Source: Leguminivora glycinivorella (taxonomy: Eukaryota > Arthropoda > Insecta > Lepidoptera > Tortricidae). From it: DNA of 64,000 nt. Under the pieces are notes generated by a model. It was given only the letters and a program-made list of their open reading frames with translations. It made no database searches and had not been told where the DNA came from. The stretch spans positions 7,702,585 to 7,766,584 of the forward strand of contig NC_062978.1 in assembly GCF_023078275.1 (NCBI RefSeq). Reading direction: 5' to 3'. Both the position numbers and the translations under genes were made by a program. Shown here one piece after another: positions 56,934-64,000 of the stretch; the stretch's first letter is position 1; each line of letters opens with the position of its first letter.

Positions 56934-58296
56934 AAAGGAGAGGTTGTAAATTCAGAAAATTTACAATTTTCTGAGACGATGTCGTTCATATCTATCTCTG
57001 AATCAGAAACCTATAAGTACCTTGGTATGTCACAGTCGTTGGGTATTGAGGATTTTGGCATTAGACAGTCGGTGAAGGAGCGCTTTTTCAGTCAGCTCAC
57101 AAAAGTCCTTAACAGTCTTTTGTCAGGAGGAAACAAAGTGCGCGCCTTTAACGCCTGAGTAATGCCTCTACTCACTTACTCCTTTGGCATACTAAGGTGG
57201 ACACAGACTGAGCTGGACGCCCTGGATCAGAGGGTCCGCTCACTGCTTATAGTGCTTATCACACACCGTATGTTACACCCGCGCTCGTCTGTTATGAGAT
57301 TGTACATCCCACGGAAGTGCGGAGGTCGAGGCTTCCTAAACGCCAAAGATCTCCACAACCGTGAGGTGTACAATCTCAGGGATTACTTCCTTAACAACGA
57401 GTGCGGGATGCATCGTGATGTGGTGGCAGTAAACGGAAACCTCACGCCGCTCTCCTTGGCGAAAGAGAACTGGCGCAAACCTGTGGTACTAAGTACTGCG
57501 GACCGCAAGGCGGTATGGGAGAGAAAGCAGCTACACGGGCGATTCTACAAGGCCCTCACGGGACCCGATCCCGAATCTGCTCGCATCGGTGAACTGGTTA
57601 CGATTCGGGGACCTCTTCGGAGAAACCGAGGGTTTTGCCTGTGCAATTGCGAACGAAGTTATGATGACGAACAACTACCGGAAATATATCCTGAAGGACG
57701 GTACGGTCGACATTTGTCGGGCACGCCGCCGTCCCGGAGAGTCACTCAGGCATATCATTTCCGGTTGTTCTCATCTTGCTAACGGCGAGTACTTGCACAA
57801 ACATAATCTCGTAGCCAGGATTATTCACCAGCAACTTGCTCTTCAATACGGCCTTGTGAACCGCGAAGTACCGTACTACAAGTACTTACCTGCGCCAGTT
57901 CTCGAAAATGGTCGTGCCACGCTCTATTGGGATCGATCTATTATCACTGACAGGACTATAGTAGCCAATAAGCCTGACATTGTGATAATAGATCGACCGC
58001 AACGCCGGGCCGTGCTCGTTGACATCACCATCCCCCATGATGAGAATCTCGTCAAAGCCGAGAAGGACAAGTCCAGTAAGTACCTAGACTTGGCTCACGA
58101 GATAACCGCCATGTGGGATGTTGATTCAACGATCATTGTTCCGATAGTCGTTTCAGCGAACGGTCTCATAGCGAAGAGTCTCGACCAACATCTTAAGAGA
58201 CTCTCGCTAGGAGGCTGGATCAAGGGCCAGATGCAGAAGGCGGTGATCTTGGACAGAACACGGATAGTTCGACGGTTCCTCTCTCTGCGGCCCTAA
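56934..58296 (+). pseudogene. R4/Dong-type ORF remnant (reverse-transcriptase end, zinc finger, PD-(D/E)xK-like endonuclease)
   Basis: Frame 1 (56934 to about 57570) contains ESETYKYLG, then the helical region after the palm, then RLYIPRKCGGRGF. An in-frame TGA at 57156-57158 follows AFNA and precedes VMPLLTYSFG; a Trp codon there would be a one-base change. A frameshift at about 57565-57575, just after LTGPD, moves the frame to one that continues LLASVNWLRFGDLFGE and stays open to the stop at 58294-58296. The zinc-finger region reads C-R-A-R-...-ESLRHIISGC: the second Cys of the usual C-x2-C pair is Arg. The endonuclease core is intact, KPD followed 14 residues later by D (VDITIPHD), then EKDKSSKYLDL. 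Stop, frameshift and lost Cys all indicate decay. The annotated 206- and 235-residue frames are the two halves. Confidence 0.75.
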
Positions 58297-58475
58297 CCAC
58301 CGGCAGCTTGGGCCCTGCCCCGCTGCTGGCGGCACCCTAGGTTAGGTTTTTTATAATATGTTTATATGTTTTTATTGTATATTGTTTTGTAAATGTTTTT
58401 ATATTTTATTTTTATATACTTACATATTGTAAAACACCTAACCTAAGAAAGAAAATAAATACTGAGAATAATAAT
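56934..58475 (+). mobile_element. 5'-truncated R4/Dong-type LINE inserted in TAA-rich DNA
   Basis: Coding-like sequence begins abruptly after TAATACTAATAAAAAAGG. It covers the end of the reverse transcriptase, a zinc-finger region and a restriction-enzyme-like endonuclease, then a ~180-bp 3' UTR ending CTGAGAATAATAATAAAAAT. LINEs whose endonuclease lies C-terminal to the reverse transcriptase belong to the R2/R4/NeSL group. In moths, Dong (R4 clade) targets TAA repeats, which fits both borders. Most of the reverse transcriptase is missing, so the copy is dead. Confidence 0.75.
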
Positions 58476-58856
58476 AAAAATTAAATTGTTATGGGATGTG
58501 ACAAGGGAAGGAAAACTTTGATCGTTACATGCTTATATCACAAAAGTGACGATTACAAGCTTATTAAATCGTAATAACCTAATAAGTATTGGCAACGTGC
58601 GTGACAGAGTGGCGCTGATTGTTATAAATACACGTCATCATGGGCATGTCCAACATCAATGCCAGCAGCGGCCGTTGGATTGAAACTAACTTTAAACCAT
58701 AGAATTTAATTTAATATGGAAAAGCCCACAAATTGAGAACAGCACCAGTCATGCACCTAGCGAATAGCTTTTTATACTACTTATAAGCTGCTCCTCCTTT
58801 GCTTACAAAAAAGTCTGCCGAAATTCACGGGGGTGAGAAAATAACACACGCAGAAT
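58476..58856. other. Non-coding tract
   Basis: Nothing recognised. Confidence 0.35.
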
Positions 58857-59085
58857 AGTACATTACGATACAAGTGCGTAAAAAAGGAAGTTCGAAACGA
58901 GTGGCGATAAATTAAAACACGACCGAAGGGAGTATTTTAAATCGACACGAGTTACGAATTTCCTTTTGGCACGTGTATCGTGCGACGTTTTTCAGTACAG
59001 ATGGCCATCCGAAGTTTCGACCTGACATACAATGAACCACTTCTCGCACTAGTGCGTATAAAAACACCATCTGTACTGAAAAAGA
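58857..59085. repeat. Bipartite palindromic repeat, family P, complete copy
   Basis: Both modules present: ACGATACAAGTGCGTAAAA to GGCACGTGTATCGTGCG, then CAGTACAGATGGCCATCCG to CACCATCTGTACTG. Close to the copy at 39338-39565. Confidence 0.8.
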
Positions 59086-59555
59086 TTTTTGTCAGTACAC
59101 ACGCACATTTTGATAAAAATATGACACATTATCCTGGTGAATGTTATTAGTATAAACTCTATTATAATCGCAATTAAGTTAATTCTTACAAATGATTGAA
59201 GTCTAGTCTCGATGGAGTTTTAATAAGCTTTATAGTCAGTGATCGGAATAGGCAGAGTACATTTACCTACACTTGGTAGAACATATAAAAAGTAGACTTC
59301 CTTCCTTACTTTTTTTTGCGTAACTAACGTCCCGGGAACCTACCGTAATTAATATAGTTCTAATTTCTAAATAGGTCAAAATACACTGCAAACTGACCTA
59401 ACTCGAAAATAAAATATCAAAAAAAACGTTGTTAAACTAATGTCCACTAACTTTTAAACAGATAAATAAAAACCGTGAAAGAAATTTAAAAACCGTGACG
59501 AGTGGCGGAAAACAGGGTAGCACGCCCAACTTTTAACTGCCTGTCGGGGGAAATA
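59086..59555. other. AT-rich non-coding tract
   Basis: Nothing recognised. Confidence 0.4.
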
Positions 59556-60064
59556 ATTCGTGTATAAGCGAGTTGTAGAGAATGGTGTCTTAATTCACAT
59601 ACTCAAAGTACTCTTGGGTCGGGGTGGTAATGGTGGTATGGAGGGGAAAAGACGGACAATAATAGTACATTGTACTAACGAGAGTAAGTTGGCTTGCTGG
59701 AGCGATTTAAAGAGTCGAGTTAGTAATATTCATACTTCCCGAGTTACGCACAATGTAAAAACATTCACACTTGCATTATAAAAAAAAATCTTCTCTGTCC
59801 ATCTTTTCCTCTCCATATTTCATGATCCCAGATAAAAAGTGAACATATTTTTTTTGTAGAGAATTTTCTGAAGATTACTTGTGTCTTGAAACATTTTTTG
59901 CTACGTGGCACAGTTTAAGAAGTATTCACGAAAAACTAAAAAAAAAAGGGACTTTTTCCACCCCCCCTCTACCCGTTATCTCCACCCAAACCCCCGAGTA
60001 CTTTGAGAATGTGGATTAAGACACCATTCCCTACAATTATACCAAAATTCGCTTATACACGAAT
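59556..60064. mobile_element. 509-bp element with ~80-bp TIRs, TSD TA
   Basis: Left ATTCGTGTATAAGCGAG ... GAATGGTGTCTTAATTCACA mirrors the right-end complement ATTCGTGTATAAGCGAATT ... GAATGGTGTCTTAATCCACA. TA is at 59554-59555 and 60065-60066. Mariner-type by duplication. Non-coding; the 73-residue frame inside is a by-product. Confidence 0.75.
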
Positions 60065-60079
60065 TAGGAGGTAGGCTTC

Positions 60080-60135
60080 GTTGAGTGTGCTAGGGGAGGC
60101 CTTTGCCCAGCTGTGGGACACAATATAGGCTGTTA
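60080..60135 (+). repeat. LINE 3' terminus (family D)
   Basis: GGGGAGGCCTTTGCCCAGCT then GTGGGACACAATATAGGCTG: the characteristic end of a common moth LINE, normally followed by GATGATGAT repeats, here cut short. Confidence 0.55.
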
Positions 60136-60138
60136 AAA

Positions 60139-60386
60139 TAGTATATTATGATACAAGTGCGTAAAAAAGGAAGATCGAAACGAGTGGCGATAAATTAAAA
60201 CACGACCGAAGGGAGTGTTTTAAATCGACACGAGTTACGAATTTCCTTTTCGCACTTGTATCTTACGACGTTTTTCAGTACAGATGAGCCTCCGAACGAA
60301 ACTTCGGAGTCCGAAGTTTCGACCTGGCATATAATGAACCACTTCTCGCACTAGTGCGTAAAAAAACCACCATCTGTACTGAAAAA
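60139..60386. repeat. Bipartite palindromic repeat, family P, with extra hairpin
   Basis: Complete copy. Module 2 carries an extra perfect mini-hairpin CGAAACTTCGG-AGT-CCGAAGTTTCG at about 60299-60323, produced by a local inverted duplication of the CCGAAGTTTCG word. Confidence 0.8.
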
Positions 60387-60479
60387 ATAGTTAATTGTTT
60401 TACAAGGGGGCAAAGTTATTGTTTAACTGCACGTGCCAATATTGATACTCGAGCAAGCGAAAGATTCCAATATGGCAAA
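60387..60479. repeat. Spacer repeat between two family P copies
   Basis: ACAAGGGGGCAAAGTTATTG followed by ACTGCACGTGCCAATATTG occurs reversed at about 46497-46540. The spacer ends in GGCAAAATAG, matching the AAAATAG that precedes the left P copy, so the P unit plus spacer may be duplicated. Confidence 0.5.
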
Positions 60480-60852
60480 ATAGTATATTACGATACAAGT
60501 GCGTAAAAAAGGAAGTTCGAAACGAGTAGCGATAAATTAAAACACGACCGAAGGGAGTGTTTTAAATCGACACGAGTTACGAATTTCCTTTTCGCACGTG
60601 TATCGTACGACGTTTTTCAGTACAGATGAGCCTCCGAAGTTTCGACCTGCCGGGGTATCATGCTGCCAATTTTATCACTTATCCACGTGGATAAGACATC
60701 TGTCACTCTCACACTGACATACTTGCTAAAGCGTGACGGATGCTTTATCCACGTGGATAAGTGATAAAATTGGAAGCATGATACGCCGGCTGGCGTATAA
60801 TGAACCACTTCTCGCACTAGTGCGTAAAAAAAACACCATCTGTACTGAAAAA
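60480..60852. repeat. Bipartite palindromic repeat, family P, split by a MITE
   Basis: Same two modules as its neighbour. Module 2 is interrupted after TTTCGACCTG and resumes at CTGGCGTATAATGAACC; see the nested element at 60650-60789. Confidence 0.8.
60650..60789. mobile_element. 140-bp MITE nested in family P, TSD CTG
   Basis: About 45-bp TIRs start CCGGGGTATCATGCTGCC on the left and CCGGCGTATCATGCTTCC in the right-end complement, continuing through TTATCACTTATCCACGTGG. CTG is at 60647-60649 and 60790-60792. Three uninterrupted copies of the host repeat show the empty site GACCTGGCATAT (or GACCTGACATAC). The 99-residue minus frame over it is an artefact. Confidence 0.9.
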
Positions 60853-61023
60853 ATACTATCGCAAGGAAGTCATTTCGTTTAAAAATAAATATATCTACTC
60901 TGCCTATTCCGATCACTGCTTATAGTACAAGAACTTATTTAGTTAAAAATAGAATAACTAAGGAACTTATAAATTTGGTCTTCTAGAAAAATTTACCGTG
61001 TAACAACATGCACTGTCTAACAC
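60853..61023. other. Short non-coding gap
   Basis: Nothing recognised. Confidence 0.35.
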
Positions 61024-61951
61024 AGTCCGTTCTCTATTGGGAAAAGGTGAATTTTTGAGTAGAGCATTGGCGTTTAGTATGGGTATTATACACGTCCTCC
61101 CGAGTCAAACAAGACCGGTAGCCACTTTGAACTCCGTGTCCGAAGGGGGGAGAGGGGGTCAAAGTATGGAGCTCCTGCTGCTCAGAAAAAAATTCTGGCC
61201 GATTAGTTTGAGCTTTTGAGTCAATTTTAGTGTCATTTTTATGTAACTACTTTTTTAGGGTTCCATAGCAAAATATAGCACAATATTTAATAATTTAAAT
61301 GAATTTTTAGTAGCCACGAAATGCAAACAAATCCTCATATTTCCGTATTTTTATACTAATCATGATTTTTAAAAAATATTTCTAAAAAGCCTATTTTATT
61401 AGTAATCTTTGATGATTCTAATATTTGATGTAAAAAAAATATTGAAAGTACTGCAACGATCGCCATCGCAGCATAGGGGACAGCATAAAGATTTTTAATA
61501 ATCATTATACTGCGCCCCGAGTGTTACCCACGATCAAGAAGAAGTGACGTGTTAACTTAGGGTATATCGTACTTCCTCCATACTTAATTTTATAAATAAT
61601 ATTTGTTAAGGCACTTGGGCGTGGCGTGAGGAAGTAACAAACACAGTATGCTCACAAACTTTTGCCTTTATAATATTACTGTGATTTTTAATCTTCTTCA
61701 ATTTAAAAACGAAACGAATAGTTTACATAAAAATGACACCAAACTTGACTCGAAAGTTCAAAACTAATAGGCCAGAATTTTTTTTCTGAGTACCGGGAGC
61801 TCCATACTTTGACCCTTTCGGACACGGAGTTCAAAGTGGCTACCGGTCCTATTTGACTCAAGAGGATGTATATAATACTCATACCAAACACCATGTCTGT
61901 ACTCCAATATATATACCTCTCAATACAAGCATGCCCAATAGAGAATGGACT
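61024..61951. mobile_element. ~930-bp inverted-repeat element with ~220-bp arms
   Basis: Left AGTCCGTTCTCTATTGGG mirrors the right-end complement AGTCCATTCTCTATTGGG. The arms share GGTAGCCACTTTGAACTCCG and GGTCAAAGTATGGAGCTCC. The interior is AT-rich and without transposase; the short open frames on both arms (61037 and 61703) are the same arm read twice. Target duplication not determined. Confidence 0.7.
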
Positions 61952-62084
61952 AAACAGTACAAACTGACGTCTCTTGAGTTGGGTCTCAGCAGCGTGTTGA
62001 AACCATTACATGTCTCGAAACTTTCCTCCGTTACATTTGGAAATGTCTGCCTTACAGCACCTGTAAAATTTATAAAATGTTAGG
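61952..62084. other. Short non-coding gap
   Basis: Nothing recognised; the 76-residue frame crossing from 61853 is not supported. Confidence 0.35.
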
Positions 62085-62315
62085 AAACCTTTAGATATAT
62101 TATCTTAAATCAACATTAAATAAATGTCATATACAAAGAAAAAGTGACCAAGGCCTCCAGTGTTCCGAGCTGGAATCGAACCAGCGTACTCCGCTTACCG
62201 GGCGAATGCCTGAACCACTCGGCCATCGGTGCACGAAGGCAAGGGTCGAAATTTCCAAGTATATAACATTCCCGAAGGCTCGTGGCGCCCTCTGCCATCC
62301 CTGAGGTAGAACAGT
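62085..62315 (-). mobile_element. SINE S1 relative with a Ser/Leu-type tRNA-like head, minus strand
   Basis: On the minus strand: leader AGAGGGCGCCACGAGCC ... GGAAATTTCGACC (as in 26687-26982), then a tRNA-like part with A box GATGGCCGAGTGGTTCAGGC and B box CTGGTTCGATTCCAG, then the body GGCCTTGGTCACTTTTTCTT and ATATGACATTTATTT. Leader and body match the 26687 copy in order, whereas the tRNA-like module resembles a different tRNA class. The overlapping 94- and 71-residue frames are spurious. Confidence 0.7.
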
Positions 62316-63806
62316 ATGGTTCGACCTCCACAAGTTCAAGTTAAAATATTTTCTATGAAAATAATTTAATTTGTTCTTAGAGTATTTTAAATCAATTTGT
62401 ACTAAACGCATATGAATAAGTCTTTTGCAAAAACGTCATTTTTGGCACAAGCTTTTTTATCGCCGACTGTACCTTTCTTTCAACAGTTGTCTACTGCTCT
62501 CCGAGATGTTTCTAAAAACCCCTTTTACTCAATGGGGATACGACGTTTCATAACAAAGTTCCTATGACCACCTTTCTGCTCCATCATCAGATTAGCGCCT
62601 TGATACCATAATATTGCATTGTCACATGATTTACATATGCATGCAAAATTTCAGCTCAATCGGAAACCGGGAAGTGGGTCAAATTTAGCTTCTACGTTTT
62701 GACCCAAACTAACACACTAACAAGGCAAGTTGAATAAAAGCTTGTAATAAAAGATGGACATTGCCCTTTATGAAAGGTTCATAAGTACTTACGTTTTAGA
62801 ACATTCGTCAGTATTAGGGTAGATGATGAAATTGTTTTTTCCCTGTCCAGAAGTCATCCCACAAGATTGGTTCCAGACAGCAATTGATGCAGTCCCGTCC
62901 CGTTCCTTGCCTCCTTCTGTTTGCCTTAGCATATCCTAAAAAGAGAAAAGAGAGTCAGTGTTATTCAATCCATAATTACTTCAGCAGAAACGGGCGATTT
63001 ACTACAGCAGGGGTTAATTCTCCATACAAAAGCTCTCGACTATTTCCTCCCTGGTTTTTTCAACACAGATTATTATATTTATTATCATTTATATATGTGT
63101 CGGACTGTCGTAGGATAGTCAAAATGGGTCAACAATTAGCCAAAAAAAAAAATGGTACGACACAGATTATTTCATTATTATTCAAATCCTCAAATTTCAT
63201 CCTGATTGATTAAGTTTTAGAGGAGGAAACAGTTGAGAGTGGAACCTCAATTTTTATACTATAAATCTAGTTAATAACACAAACTAGTAAGAGATTTTTG
63301 CTATACCCTTTTCAGGGTCCAAATATGTACATATTGTAAAATTATATGGTATGCAAATAAAGAACAATAGTATATTACCTAAGATTCCCTAATTGAAAGG
63401 GGGAGCTCCTTTCCATTTTAACTTTTTCGCTCCTGTTGCCCCTCAATGCAGCCCGTGGAGCAGCTGTGACATACTCCATGTTATTATGAGCAAAAGTAAC
63501 AAACTCATACCTAAAGCTGAAAATATAAAATTAGTTGAATAAATCAGCATCATTAATATATTTACACAAGTAGAAGTAGTTAGTTTCAATTAGATTTGAA
63601 TGGTTTTCTCCTCATACCATAAAATTTATTTTATCTTATCTATCTCATATAATCTTATTAACAGGATAACGTTAGAGCGGGCAACATGTCCCGCTGCTGC
63701 TGGCTTGATTAGGCCTAGATCAGCATACCTAGGGCATTTTATTTTTTAAATAACTAAAAACTAAACCAAACAAACAAACTCGACCTAAATCAATAAATAA
63801 CCAGAA
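62316..63806. other. AT-rich non-coding tract
   Basis: No gene supported. The 109-residue frame at 62884-63213 has no recognisable domain. 62640-62740 (AAAATTTCAGCTCAATCGGA; GGAAGTGGGTCAAATTTAGC) looks like a dispersed repeat but is unassigned. Confidence 0.35.
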
Positions 63807-63874
63807 CTGGCAGGCAAGCATGGTCGTGCGATAAATGATAAAACACTAGGCCATCCCATGCTTGCCTGCCTGGC
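63807..63874. mobile_element. Minimal MITE, family M4
   Basis: 68 bp. CTGGCAGGCAAGCATGG pairs with CCATGCTTGCCTGCCTGG. The inner CGTGCGATAAATGATAAAAC matches the ends of 53845-54052. Essentially two TIRs joined. Confidence 0.7.
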
Positions 63875-64000
63875 ACTAAGAATAAAACACATGGACGCCT
63901 AACGCAAAGTGCAGTTAACTCGATAGAACTCATTTCATTCAAAGAATCCATACAAAACTTAAGAAACAAAATACTTACTATATAATCCTGGTCTGCATTC
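63875..64000. other. Non-coding end of window
   Basis: Nothing recognised. Confidence 0.35.

Noticed and set aside
60617..60916. 99-residue minus-strand frame
   Set aside because: Spans the junction of two nested repeats and includes a MITE inverted repeat.
62155..62240. Functional Ser/Leu tRNA gene on the minus strand
   Set aside because: It is continuous with the SINE leader and body seen elsewhere and lacks a convincing acceptor stem.
62884..63213. 109-residue open frame
   Set aside because: No domain, splice context or homologous neighbour; composition matches the AT-rich flanks.

Overview
The window is nuclear DNA of a lepidopteran insect, most likely a moth. It is AT-rich and has eukaryotic repeat architecture. 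It carries Helitrons whose 5' TC and 3' CTAG ends match the Lep1-type elements of butterflies and moths. It also holds lepidopteran LINE 3' ends, tRNA-derived SINEs and many MITEs with TTA, TAA or TA target duplications. I cannot name the species.

No host protein-coding gene can be supported on either strand. The open reading frames are short, unconserved-looking and scattered. The only protein-like sequences I recognise are retrotransposon remnants. These are a broken R4/Dong-type LINE at 56934-58475, a LINE ORF2 tail on the minus strand at 45102-45365, and a possible retroelement C-terminus near 44300. The window is therefore a gene desert or part of a very large intron. A few CpG-rich, repeat-poor stretches (about 14000-15250, 29990-30250, 36700-36815, 37850-38060) look more like conserved non-coding or regulatory DNA, but that is inference.

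Layout. 1-12.5 kb: AT-rich DNA containing two near-identical LTR-like copies (3929-4229 and 12221-12510) whose OUTER flanks match (ATAC/ATAC) while neither copy alone has a target duplication. They bracket 8 kb without retroviral genes, including a degenerate minisatellite at 7438-8398. 12.5-31 kb: a CpG-rich tract with a TA microsatellite, a retroposed insertion with a long duplication (16669-17187), Helitrons, several MITEs, a long-TIR element (21917-22430), a GC-rich retroelement-like block (22850-23535), a complete 296-bp SINE (26687-26982) and a diverged tandem duplication (28882-29305). 31-47 kb: more MITEs, hairpins, LINE 3' ends and tRNA-derived SINEs, one SINE split by a poly-A retroelement and one SINE insertion with a twin-priming inversion (46941-47117). 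48.5-52.6 kb: a 4-kb foldback element with about 1-kb arms, TA target duplication and three younger elements nested inside it. 54-55.7 kb: an LTR with an adjacent polypurine tract, itself split by a MITE. 55.7-58.5 kb: hairpin, MITE, LINE tail and the R4/Dong-type LINE. 58.8-64 kb: a cluster of a bipartite palindromic repeat, one copy carrying a nested MITE with a clean CTG duplication, then two large inverted-repeat elements and a SINE on the minus strand.

Nothing here works together as a gene system. The value of the window is as a layered record of transposition. The most unusual items are the LTR-bracketed 8-kb segment, the nested foldback, and a SINE family with a long leader upstream of the tRNA-like promoter whose copies seem to carry different tRNA-like modules.
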